Of a DNA stretch of 64,000 nt, positions 24,771 to 35,745 are shown one piece after another. The first letter of the stretch is position 1. Each line of letters opens with the position of its first letter. The notes beneath the pieces were generated by a model, which did no database searches, had not been told where the DNA came from, and saw nothing but the letters and a program-made list of their open reading frames with translations. Source of the DNA: Gigantopelta aegis (lineage: Eukaryota > Mollusca > Gastropoda > Neomphalida > Peltospiridae); contig NC_054708.1 in the NCBI RefSeq assembly GCF_016097555.1, positions 3,607,750-3,671,749 of the forward strand, read 5' to 3'. The translations under genes and the position numbers were made by a program.

Positions 24771-25281
24771 TTGATAAAAGGGAAATCGTGGAAGGGCGAT
24801 GACGAGAATAGGAAGAGTGGGCTTGGCCCCTTGATAGAAGGGAAGTCGTGGAAGGGCGATGACGAGAATAGGAAGAGTGGGCTTGGCCCCTTGATAGAAG
24901 GGAAGTCGTGGAAGGGCGATGACGAGAATAGGAAGAGTGGGCTTGGCCCCTTGATAGAAGGGAAATCGTGGAAGGGCGATGACGAGAATAGGAAGAGTGG
25001 GCTTGGCCCCTTGATAGAAGGGAAATCGTGGAAGGGCGATGTCGAGAATAGGAAGAGTGGGCTTGGCCCCTTGATAGAAGGGAAATCGTGGAAGGGCGAT
25101 GTCGGAAGAGTGGGCTTGGCCCCTTGATAGAAGGGAAATCGAGGGCGATGCTTGGGCTTGACTCCTTGATAGAAGGGAAATCGTGGAAGGGCGATGACCA
25201 GAATAGGAAGAGTGGGCTTGGCCCCTTGATAGAAGGGAAATCGTGGAAGGGCGATGACGAGAATAGGAAGAGTGGGCTTGG
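24771..25281 (+). pseudogene. PLAAT exon 3 fragment amplified into a 60-bp tandem array
   Basis: The unit starts GGCCCCTTGATAGAAGGG and corresponds to the first ~55 bp of gene 1 exon 3 (18418-18472). Unit starts lie near 24771, 24831, 24891, 24951, 25011, 25071, 25114, 25156 and 25216, so there are about nine, two of them shortened. Relative to exon 3, all units share a one-base loss (GGAAGGG for GGAAAGGG), so the frame is shifted and the ORF encodes a meaningless GKSWKGDDENRKS repeat. About 28 bp covering the 3' splice site (18389-18417 in gene 1) are absent before the first unit. The catalytic Cys codon is not included. It is non-functional as an enzyme. A SINE fragment (25281-25327) abuts the right side. 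Confidence 0.85.
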
Positions 25282-25329
25282 CACCATCCCACAGACAGAA
25301 TAGCTGATACCACGGCCTTTGATGTACAG

Positions 25330-28290
25330 CGCAAGATTTCTCATTTCATTTTTTTGAGACGAACCCTACAGTTTGAACTCGGCAAACGCACGTGTTAACT
25401 GAAACTGACAACAGGCTGTCGTTTGTCCTTTGCCGAGCAATGGCGGCACAGGCGACGAATCGAGCGTATACTTTTGACGATCTCCGTTCATAGCGAACAC
25501 ACACGAGTTTTTTAAAAGTGCATTTGATCTTGTGTTTCATATTTGTACATGATGTTATAATATGGCAACCAGAGACTGTGCAGAAAAACGTCCACCAGAC
25601 TGGTTTATGCGCTTCATGGTAAACCAAATAACAATGTCGGAACCAATCAAATAGTTCGCGAACGTTAGCGAAACGTTCGCTGGCTGAACTTAGGGCAACT
25701 TTATCCTGGAAAAGTTTAAGTTTATATACGCAGTCCTCGGCTGTTCAATTAGATTGTCGCTCAAGCAATAGGCGAACTTGCTGGCCTATTTCAACATTAA
25801 AACACGGGTGGGAAAGTGCAGTAATAAACTCTGGATTGTGTACTAGAATAAATAGATTGTATGGCTATACTATCACGTTTGAAACGAAAGTTCAACATTA
25901 AAATTTTATATTGAAATTAGTTTCCGGCATACTTCGTAATTCACCTGAAGATTTCGTATACCCTCGGCATAATCCCGAATGTTTTCAAATTATTTTCAAA
26001 TCACTGGCATGATTCTGCAAGTAAGATTTTCATTGGTCGAATGAAAGGTCAACTGGACATAAGCTCTAACGGGATGCTGTTAGATCCACAGGTAATAGTT
26101 TTTAACCAGTGGAGCTAATTTTAATAAGATTGGTCCTTTTTATAATTATGACCCTATTTGTAATCTCATTGAAACTAAAAATGCCTGAATCTTGCATTAT
26201 TTTAAAACCATAGGTGGGCATTTAGGATGCAAGGGGCTGACATGCATAAATCTCAGCTGAAGATTCACAAATAACTGTGATCTTCCATAACTTGTGCAAG
26301 TGCGGATAACTACATTTCCGCCTTATAGCGGTATAACTACATTGAACATTCGTAATTTCCAACCAGTAGTGTTGTAGCTAAACCAGTTTAACATGTGTAA
26401 GTGTGAATTCGGCTATAGACTAACCGTTTGTTAACAAGAGGTTTCTAACATATATTATACCATGGAACACTGTCAATTGTTTATTTGTTGACGCCCCCAG
26501 AACACCGTGTTGTTAGTAAAACAGATACTAATTAACTAAATACTAAGTTATTGCATAAATGGAGGTGACAGAAAAATTGGGATCACATAGACGTTACGCA
26601 CAACGTTCGTTCTTACATAATAATGTTTGCGTCCCATTACCTTAAATCTCCTGTAATAAGCATAATTCGGAACGTACATTTATGTTTTATGTCTCAAATT
26701 AATTCCAGATTATTTGCCTATATGGATTTATAATAAATAACATGAATTAATCCACATTAATTATTTACACGAGACAAAAACATTGCCAAACGTCAAAAAC
26801 GCTATGTAGACGGGTAACATTTGCAAAACACGTTTTATAGAAAAGCGCTAAAAATTTCCGTTATGAACGCGGGAAAATGCTTGAAAATTAGCCCACAGTA
26901 TCAGCTGAAAATGACGCAACTGAAGTAATTACTAAGTAGATGACTTTTCACATAATTAAACACATTATGGAAGCAAAAGATTTTCAGACAGTCATGTAGA
27001 CGCCTGCAAAATGTGTCAAGATTTGAGGAGGGTGAGTCTGCATTATAGTAAGCAAAATAACTGTTTTTGCATTTCTTCCAAAATAAAGTCATATTTGACA
27101 TATTGTTTGCGCAAAATAATTGTATGAAAAATTAAACTGCTTTAACATTGCTATGTTTCGAAAAATTTGCATATGCTTGTGTCCAATGAAATGTCACAAA
27201 ATCGAAAAGTATGCAGTTTACCGTAGATATGAATATCTTAAGGTCAAATATTTAATATTTAATGTTTGATTTGTCATATCTATCTCTTTATTCTACATAT
27301 TATTTTTCTTAAAATTCAGAACAGGTATAACATGCTCATATATAAATGGATTTTAAAATAATATAGCAAATTACCTATGTCCATGGAAATGTCACAAAAT
27401 GAATATATAGTGTGGTGGCTTAAGTCCAAATTTTTTGCGATATTGTTACACGTTGGCGCAAAACACCAAATTTGGCACAGTTGTACCTTGGGACCATATA
27501 ATTGTTTTGAGAAGGGGCTACCCGATTTTAGAAGTCAAGGTCACGGTCAAGTCATGGTCAAAAGTCAATAAAAGCACGTTTAAAACACTAACATGGGCAC
27601 AATTGTACTTTAAGATCATAACAAATATCTGAGATGGGGGCTGCCCACTGTTAAAAGTCAAAGTCGTTTCAAGGTCAAGGTCAAATTAAAACTACAGAAC
27701 ACCAAGATATATTGCAGTGTGTTATTATCTATCACTGTGCTCGCTAAGACAAGTATTTGCAATGCATATGTGTACGTGAAATAAACTGATAATAATTATA
27801 CTAGTATTTATAATACATAAAGTATACAGTACAATTGTAGGTGCGTTTATTGACAAATTAAAGTGAATAGTTTAATATACAATGTACAGGTTTTCACAAC
27901 GTTATAAACAGATGGCGTCAGTTTGACCTTTTTGACGTTACCGTATGAGGTACGAACATTGTGCGTAACCTCTCACCATTTAAGAGATTTAATGATATTT
28001 TTAATAGCAATCCTGATTTTTGATGAAAATGACAGTTCCATATTTACTACCAATTAGGGCCGCAGCTACTTTTACTCCGTAAATATTTGACGGTGCACAT
28101 CAAACTTTGACATAACATGGAACTCTCTGCTTTGGTACAACTGCAACCACAAAACCGCTGATCTATTTTTGTAGTTCCCAGATTCTATTTGTGTAGTTCT
28201 GTCAGTTCTTTGTCTGTGACTGGATGCAGAAAGGATTGTGCGAAACAGTTACAGTAGCTTAGCTTAGTAGACTACTCGTTTTAGAGTGAA
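25330..28290. other. Intergenic DNA between the exon array and gene 2
   Basis: No gene was recognised. From about 27370 to 27700 there is a block rich in CAAGGTCA-type motifs (27536-27570 and 27670-27690), a pattern I associate with a dispersed invertebrate repeat. The 26740-26800 segment loosely resembles 62960-63020. Confidence 0.45.
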
Positions 28291-28614
28291 GAATGACCTT
28301 GCAGATTACAAAGCGCAACGTAACTCAACTTGAGCCAGGTGATTTGATAGAGTTCAGACGAGGATATTACACGTACTCCCACTGGGCAGTTTACGCAGGT
28401 AAAACTAATCAGAAAAATAGATTTCATAGTTGCACGAAACTGTTTTGCTGGGTAAATGTTCTAGGTCACAGTAGGTGCTAGTATCTACAGGGGCGGATCC
28501 AGTATGTTGTAAAGGGAGGGAGTCACAAAATGCTTGTTTTGTCGAAGGCCAATGAGTCGAGCTCCCAAAAGAATTTGACCTCTGTAGGGGTACAGGCATG
28601 CTCCCCAGCAGGAC

Positions 28615-28683
28615 CACTGGGATCGATCCTAAACCGTCATCGCGTCAGGGGAACGCTTTACCACTGGACTAGGTCCAGCCCTG
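28615..28683 (-). mobile_element. SINE head fragment (type A)
   Basis: Only the tRNA-like head remains: ACTGGGATCGATCCTAAACC and CGCTTTACCACTGGACTAGG on the plus strand. Confidence 0.6.
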
Positions 28684-28690
28684 ATATATA

Positions 28691-28692
<2 letters not shown>

Positions 28693-28764
<72 letters not shown>
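28693..28764 (+). repeat. (GA)n microsatellite
   Basis: About 70 bp of uninterrupted GA in intron 1 of gene 2. Confidence 0.95.
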
Positions 28765-28768
<4 letters not shown>

Positions 28769-28814
28769 ATACCGAAGAAAGGAAGATCAGAGAGTGGATG
28801 CCCTCAGAAGGAAG

Positions 28815-29132
28815 GACATGTTTTATTTAACGCCGCACTCAACACATTTTATTTACGGTTATTTGGCGCCAGACATATGGTTAAGGACCACACAGATATT
28901 GAGAGAGGAAACCCGCTGTCGCCATTTCATGGGCTACTCTTTTCGATTTGCATTAAGGGATATTTTATATGCATCATCCCACAGACAGGATAGTACATAC
29001 CACGGCCTTTGTTACACTAGTTGTGGAGCACTGGCTGGAACGAGAAATAGCCCAATGGGTCCACAGACGGGGATCGATCGTAGACCGACCGCGCATCAAG
29101 CAAACGCTTTACCACTGGGCTACCCCCCCCAG
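28815..29132 (-). mobile_element. SINE, head type A, in gene 2 intron 1
   Basis: Near full length: tail complement GTTTTATTTAACGCCGCACT, core CCATCCCACAGACAGGATAG, and head at 29040-29130 with GGGGATCGATCGTAGACC and ACCACTGGGCTACC. Confidence 0.85.
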
Positions 29133-29537
29133 GTCGGTAACAAAGACAACTGTACGACTCTTTAATTCTGTTTGCCTGTTTCTTCAGTACAGCTCTATTA
29201 TTATTCTACAATGTCTTGTTTGATTACCCAGGAGACGAGGAAGTGATCCATCTCGCTGGAATAGGTGGATAGCATCTCAGCAGTAATGCAGGGAATTGTT
29301 TTTCTATCGGAGGGAAACTTTTTGACGAGGCTTGCGTACAGGTGGATAACTTTTGGAAAGTTAAAGGAGACAGTGAAGCATACAGAAACAACAGCAGTGA
29401 CAAGAAAACGAAGTAAAGATGGGTTCCATATTTTGACGTCTTCAATATTGTTATACGCCCATCTATGGGTCGTATTATGGTATGGCGTTATCCGTCCGTC
29501 CGTACATGCGTCCGTAAGTCCGTCTGTTAACTGTTTC

Positions 29538-29915
29538 TTGCCCGGACCATATCTTGTATACATATGCATACAGAACCATCAAACCTAACATGTAGGAAAA
29601 ACTTGTGATGGTGGTGTGTCGCGTATTATTACTAGGCCACTGTGACCTACTTTTCGCAGTCTACTGCACATAACAGTAAATCCTTGTCCGGACCATATCT
29701 TGCATACAGATGCATACAGGACCATCAAACCTCACATGTAGGAACAACTTGGGGTGGTGGTGTGTCGTGTTCTATTACTAGGTCACTGTGACCTACTTTT
29801 CGGGGTGTACTGCACATAACAGTAAATCCTTGTCCGGATCATATCTTGCATACAGATGTATACAGGACCATCAAACTTCACATGTAGGAACAACTTGGGA
29901 TGGTGGTTGGTCCAA
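29538..29915 (+). repeat. 146-bp tandem repeat, about 2.6 units, in gene 2 intron 2
   Basis: Units start with CCGGACCATATCTTG near 29542, 29688 and 29834. Each full unit carries AGG(T/C)CACTGTGACCT, perfect in unit 2 (29780-29794). Confidence 0.85.
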
Positions 29916-30156
29916 AACAAATTGTTCATCCATCCCATTGAAAAAAATTAACATAATATTATATGGTTTTCCATCAAACTCGTGGTGTGCGTATCATGTA
30001 CCTCACCGGTAGGCTACTCTTGTTTTTATAAAGTAACAACAGCCAACACATGTGGATCCATGTGTGATACACTCCTCTTTTAAGCTATTGAAAAGTGAAA
30101 AAATACACACACAAAAAACAATTTTTTTTGCACCCACACGTTTCTTCTTACTGTCA

Positions 30157-30261
<105 letters not shown>

Positions 30262-31461
30262 TACATACATACATTATTGGGGGTGGGGTTAACATTGCGG
30301 CGAGCGAAGTTTCTAAGGTGTTTTAAGTCATTCTCCACCGGAAATAATATATTTTTAAAAAGAATATTTGCTTTCAGCAGGTGGGGGTTTCCACTCCCGA
30401 ACTCCCCCCCCCACACACACACACCACCACCACCACCACCACCAACAGTGCACAAGCGCCTGAGTAAGTCAATTAAAGAAAGCTGTAATGACGGACAATG
30501 TGTAAGTGTATGTGCGTGTGTGCGTATGTTGTGTGTGTGTCTACGTGATCAAAAATGAGTTTATTCTTTGGTTACACTTTATCTGCTCTTGACCGTAGGT
30601 TGTTTATTTCTTAAAACCAGATATTCAATGGTATGAATATTATTACGTGGTGAAATGTACGTTCGAGACAAAATGATGTGTAAATCTATTACAGGTCAGT
30701 TAAACTGTATTTCCAGACCTGTTCCTCAACATGAAATCGTGGAAAGAGCGATGTCAAGAAAAGGAGAAGTCGGCTATAATATTATTTATAGAAATTGTGA
30801 GCACTTTGCCAACTGGTGTCGATACAACATTGAGAAAAGTGGACAGGTGAGTAGAATAACAAATTTAGTAGACAAAGTGACAGACGGGCGGATTTTTAGA
30901 CTATTAACTACTCATGAATTGGCTTGTCTCTAACCTGTATATAGGTTTAATTTATCTAGTTATGAAATAGTTGTATATAATAATACGTTCGTAAAATCAA
31001 TCACGAACGCAGTTCCTGCGGTACTCCAAAGAAGACAACAGAGGAATTTACAACCAAATTATTCCAATTATGACCAAAATTGCACTAATGGGAGCCTGGT
31101 GAAGAATCGTGGGTAAATCCCAGAGCAGTATTTGGTGCTAGAGAGGACATTTATAATATAATTTTACCCTCTTTTTAATACAACACATTGTTTCTTGAAT
31201 GACAGAATAATCTACAATATTGATAATGTCTCTATTTTATTTATTATCCTAATGCATGCCTTAAATAATTTAATTGCTCTCTAATATTCCAAGGAAGACA
31301 ATTAATTTCTATATATCATTATATGTTGTTTTAAAGTAAAAACGTTTCCAGATTCATTAATTCTGAAATACCCCTATCTCTCTCCCCTCCCCCTCAATCC
31401 CCTATCTCTCCCTGTCGTCATTCCCTTCCTTTCTCGATCTCTCTCCCCTCTCCTCAATCCC

Positions 31462-31556
31462 AGGCATCGAAATAAGTCGAGAACGGTCGTTCAGGTTACC
31501 GGGAGGTTACCACATGTACGAAAAGTCGAGAACGAAATGGAACTTCGTTCTCGACA
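31462..31556 (+). repeat. Dispersed GTCGAGAACG hairpin repeat, copy 2
   Basis: Matches 5126-5214. The terminal hairpin is cleaner here: GTCGAGAACG and CGTTCTCGAC around an 11-base loop. Confidence 0.7.
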
Positions 31557-31608
31557 ACAAAAATTCAATCAACGCAAGAATTTATCCGCCCCGACCTCCG
31601 ACAAAAAA

Positions 31609-32036
31609 AAAGCTAGCTACGGCCCTGAGATCTCACCTTAAACACCACATACACGTAAACTATTCCTAGCTACGGCCCTGAGATCTCACCTTAAACACCA
31701 CATAAACGTAAACTATTCCTAGCTACGGCCCTGAGATCTCACCTTAAACACCACATAAACGTAAACTATTCCTAGCTACGGCCCTGAGATCTCACCTTAA
31801 ACACCACATACACGTAAACTATTCCTAGCTACGGCCCTGAGATCTCACCTTAAACACCACATAAACGTAAACTATTCCTAGCTACGGCCCTGAGATCTCA
31901 CCTTAAACACCACATACACGTAAACTATTCCTAGCTACGGCCCTGAGATCTCACCTTAAACACCACTTACACGTAAACTATTCCTAGCTACGGCCCTGAG
32001 ATCTCACCTTAAACACCACATAAACGTAAACTATTT
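31609..32036 (+). repeat. 53-bp minisatellite, 8 units, carrying an element-end motif
   Basis: The unit is TAGCTACGGCCCTGAGATCT then CACCTTAAACACCACATAAA and CGTAAACTATTCC. Units are almost identical (A/C variation in CATAAACG versus CATACACG). CCTAGCTACGGCCCTG is the complement of CAGGGCCGTAGCTAGG seen at 32413-32428, a sequence I recognise as a common end of invertebrate MITE-like elements. Confidence 0.95.
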
Positions 32037-32149
32037 ACAAAACAATTAATAATCCACCTTCGTTCTGGCTAATTCACGTGTAGTGCTGTTACGGATCGTG
32101 ATACGTCACTACGTTGAGTTGTCATAAAGGTACAAAACGGAGCACGAGG

Positions 32150-32385
32150 CACGAGAAAAAAATAACTAGCCCTAATTGCACCCATTGCAATACTATAGAA
32201 GATATAAATCATTATTTATTCTTCTGTAATAAATATACTAATAATAGAATTAAACTTAATTATTTTTTTAATAAAAATAATATTTCCTTTACTCCTAAAA
32301 ATTTATTAAAACCAAATAAACAGTTTAAATTAACGATATACAGGTTATTAATGCCATATGTGATGGAGACAAATGTTAATATTTA
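32150..32385 (+). mobile_element. LINE 3'-coding fragment (C-terminal zinc-knuckle region)
   Basis: The frame reads SPNCTHCNTIEDINHYLFFC, followed by a K/N-rich tail ending at a TAA. The CxxC...H...C spacing and HYLFFC match the C-terminal zinc-binding segment after the RT domain of some LINEs; compare RICTLCNCNEIEDEFHFILQ in the 59888 element. Only about 75 codons survive. Confidence 0.6.
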
Positions 32386-32496
32386 AATATTTAATTTATT
32401 TTGATTGGTATTCAGGGCCGTAGCTAGGATTCTTTGTTTGGGGGGGGGTGGGGGGGGGGGACTGAGTTTCTATAATGCTTTCTGGATTTTTTTTTT

Positions 32497-32656
32497 TGCA
32501 AGTGGTTTACACCTACCCACTAAGCCTTGCGAAGCACTCACTCAGGGTTTGGAGTCGGTATCTGGATTAAAAAACCCATGCCTCGACTGGGATCCGAACC
32601 CAGTACCTACCAGCCTGTAGACCGATGGCTAACCACGACACCACTGAGGCCGGTAG
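32497..32656 (-). mobile_element. SINE head/body fragment, type B
   Basis: Minus strand: head GGCCTCAGTGGTGTCGTGG and B-box-like GGGTTCGGATCCC, followed by CATGGGTTTTTTAATCCAG. The fragment stops at a poly-T/G-run junction; the 3' part is absent. Confidence 0.75.
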
Positions 32657-33565
32657 TCAGACGGAGAAATGACGTGGTGACAAGGAATCTCGCTAAAAAA
32701 AAGAATCCAACCTGGTGGTGCAGGCTGTCGAAACGAGAAGCGTTCCAGCGTTCAATCAGTTCCAATGGCCGCATACATCCCAGTAGAAAACTCATTTCGC
32801 TGACAAAAACAACGAAATGAAGGACCCCCCAAGTCGAGCAGGCCTCAGACCACAATTAATTTCGCTATATGTTTCTATATAGCCTTAGTGGCTATAACAT
32901 TTTTATTAATATCAGCAGGCCCGTGAAGTTTTGTATGTACCTTTGCCTGCATGGGGGACACATACCCTGAAAAGGACAACCCCTGTTGTCCAGCTCTTTC
33001 TCCCAGCATATTGGTTTAAACAGACACACCCTCTAAACCAGACCGGAGTACACCCATTTTACACAAAAAGCACTACTTTTGCATGGGCCGGAATTACCAC
33101 AAACAAGTCTTCAATGTCAACAAGTTACACATGTTTACAAACTACATGCTATCCCCTGTCACTTCAGTCAAACAGTTGCCACTTCATAGCTGTCTGCCAT
33201 GAAATAATCACAGTCAAACAGCAGACTACTTGCGTATTCAAATTTCCGGATTTAGGACAACCAAATGGGAAGATAACTGTAATCTGAGGCCAGCACAGGA
33301 AAGCACGTGCAGTGTGCACAAGCGAAACAAACACGTCTTACTGCGTGGAGCTCCAGACTGGGAATGTCTCACACGGGAACTCTGTACTATGAGTAATCTC
33401 AATTTAGTTTGCTTTAGATAACCTGTGCAAACATACCTGTCATTTCCCAGCGCTTTTCTGTGACAGAAAAGCGAAAGTAGGGGGTATTTCCTAGTTTTAG
33501 AACTAGGCAGAGCACAACATACGGACACACACCACAACCTCTGTTGAGTGCGAGACAGAAACAAA

Positions 33566-33665
33566 ATGACGTTAGAAATAACAAGCAGCAACATCACTCT
33601 TCTTGAACCTGGCGATTTATTGGAGTTTAAACGAGGACTTTACTCCCACTGGGCGGTTTATAAAG
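33566..33665 (+). pseudogene. Orphan PLAAT exon 1, gene 3
   Basis: A 100-bp exon, the same length as gene 1 exon 1, encodes MTLEITSSNITLLEPGDLLE and then FKRGLYSHWAVYK before the donor TAAAG|GTAAAC. Downstream of codon 13 it differs from gene 1 exon 1 at a single base, while the first third is diverged; this suggests gene conversion or a recent copy. No matching exon 2 or 3 was found up to the gap at 39489. The rest of the gene may be lost, or may lie in the unresolved gap. An upstream hairpin CGCTTTTCTG/CAGAAAAGCG sits near 33451-33472. Confidence 0.6.
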
Positions 33666-34000
33666 GTAAACATAAATTAAATGTATGTGGAGTAGTGTTA
33701 TTGCCAAAACAGTTGGAGAATAATTATGTTGTCGGCCGATTTGACCATTTGCAGACTTTAATGCTGGTTTTATTGTTACAAATTGAGTTTTAGTAACTTT
33801 TACCGGCGATGCGAAGCGGAGATATTTGCGATTGTAAAACCAGCATTAACGTCAGTAAATGGTCAATTACGACGTTCTAATTCAATTAATGCATTCGTGT
33901 AAATATGTCTTATTGTTTTTACAAAACAACGCATCCAAGAAATTCAACATTTACCCAAATAAAAGACGCTGAAAAATTCCTAGTATTATTTACAATCTAA

Positions 34001-34085
34001 AGCTGGGTTTATACTTTTAACGCCGTTACCCGTCGTGATACGCTAGCATACACCCGCAACTGGCGGCTGTCGGTGTTGCGAAATA
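34001..34085 (+). repeat. Left arm of a 3.8-kb-spaced inverted repeat
   Basis: AAGCTGGGTTTATACTTTTA then ACGCCGTTACCCGTCG and TACGCTAGCATAC. The complement lies at 37650-37772. The pair could be the ends of one element or two separate MITEs. Confidence 0.6.
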
Positions 34086-34322
34086 TATCCGTCGTCCCCC
34101 CCTCCCCCCCCCCCCTAAAAAATAAAATCGCCAACGAAATAAAATCGCCCCGGAGAGGGGTCAGGGTTAGAGGAGGTTTTATTTCGTAGGTCGGGGCGAT
34201 TCTATTTCAAGGGGGTATATCGAAATAGATTCGCCGCGGGGGGAGGGGGGGGGTATGAATTTCGAGGGGGAGATTCTATTTCGTGACACCGGCGTTTGCC
34301 AGCGCATATGTTTATACTTTAA

Positions 34323-35043
34323 AGGAAGGGACAATTAAGGCATTTGGCCTAGTATGCATAGTCAACGATATATAATGCACATTATTGCTTAATATCAACA
34401 AGTATAATCCTATAGTTAATTAATAAAACAGTTAAATGTGACGGCTATTATATATAACGGGCGCAGCCATTTTGTATCATCCCAGTGAATACGCCCTCTG
34501 TCGAGCTGGTGGTTACGTAATACCTAACGTGTCACGTCAGGAATTAGTCTTCGAACTGAAGAAACAAAACATACCTGATTTTTGCGGATGCATCGCAATA
34601 TTCTGTAATAATAGTCATCCCAGTAAGCCAGCAACAATTATATATTATTTTTAATACAAAATGAACCACCATTGTCAAAGTGTTGAAATAAATGTATTAT
34701 GTTTTGTACATAAATTAACCCACGTACTGCAATAATAATCGTGTTTTCTTAGTTAATTGGTCTTTTCTTTCCTGTGATTCCTGATTAGCAGGTGACGTCA
34801 TAAAAACGAAACAAAATGGCTGCCCCCAGTTAGCAGGAATAATCATGGTTTTTTATCAACTCTAACATTACGCGTTTTTCCTTTGTTAAAGTGTCAGTAT
34901 GTGTTGGTGGTTCGGGTATGCATCTTTCCAACGCGTAAGGCTCTTGTTTGAATTGACTGTCCCTTTAAAGTGTCAGTATGTGTTGGTGGTCCGGGTATGC
35001 ATCTTTCCAACACACAAGGCTCTTGTTTGAATTGACTGTCCCT
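34323..35043 (+). mobile_element. TTAA-flanked non-autonomous element, copy 2
   Basis: TTAA at 34319-34322 and 35044-35047. It starts AGGAAGGGACAATTAAGGC and ends GAATTGACTGTCCCT. It is the reverse-complement relative of 1811-3004, with an internal deletion. The last ~80 bp are tandemly duplicated: the AAAGTGTCAGTATGTGTTGG block occurs near 34889 and 34977, and an internal CCCTTTAA lies at 34971. Confidence 0.75.
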
Positions 35044-35429
35044 TTAAACGTCAGAGAGCACTAGCCGTAAACCAGCGCATGTCGGCATAAATATTTCCAG
35101 AGTTCAATTGTGTTGAACTTCAAGGTGTGCGCTTGCAAACGCCGGTAAGTAGCCACATCATTCCACAACACACATAATAGGGAGTGCACTGGATTGGTTC
35201 GACAGACATGGAAAACATGCGAAACATAGATGAGAGGGTGGTGTGTTTTTATTTGTGTGTGTGGGTTTTTTTTGTGGGTTTTTTTTTTTTTTAAAGAAAC
35301 AAGAGCAATGTCAGGTTTTGGGGTCTCGAATCATTACTGTACAATTATATGTTGTATACAAATTTTTTTAAATTATTATTTACAATTATACACTGGAACA
35401 CTTATTTCTTGAATACGCCTATGTTAAAA

Positions 35430-35735
35430 AGCTATGTCAAGATGTAACAAACTTGATATACGAGAGTAATGGCGAACAACTTATTTTTAATAAAGTTATA
35501 GTTATTTTAGGATTGCTTAATCAAACCGATAGTAATGTGGTAAACTGGTTGATTATTAATATAAAATGTTATCTATATTCTACAAAAAATGCAAAAACAG
35601 AAGCTAAACTTAAAAGCATTACAAAGAGTACTTAAAAACGTATTAGAAATTGCAAAATGTATTCTGCTTAAAAAATTTGAATATGAATCGTTTAAAAAAT
35701 ATTGGATAAAGTGGTATAATTTATTTCACTGACAA
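35430..35735 (+). mobile_element. Possible LINE C-terminal tail fragment
   Basis: The translation TNLIYESNGEQLIFNKVIVI and NWLIINIKCYLYSTKNAK, then (after a frame break) FKKYWIKWYNL, resembles the terminal alpha-helical region found after the zinc knuckle in some LINE ORFs. It is a short, decayed match by eye only. Confidence 0.4.
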
Positions 35736-35745
35736 CTATACTTTT

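Noticed and set aside
24514-25344. 276-aa antisense ORF (SSPFHDFPSIKG repeats)
   Set aside because: Antisense of the exon-3-derived 60-bp array plus a SINE; not a gene.
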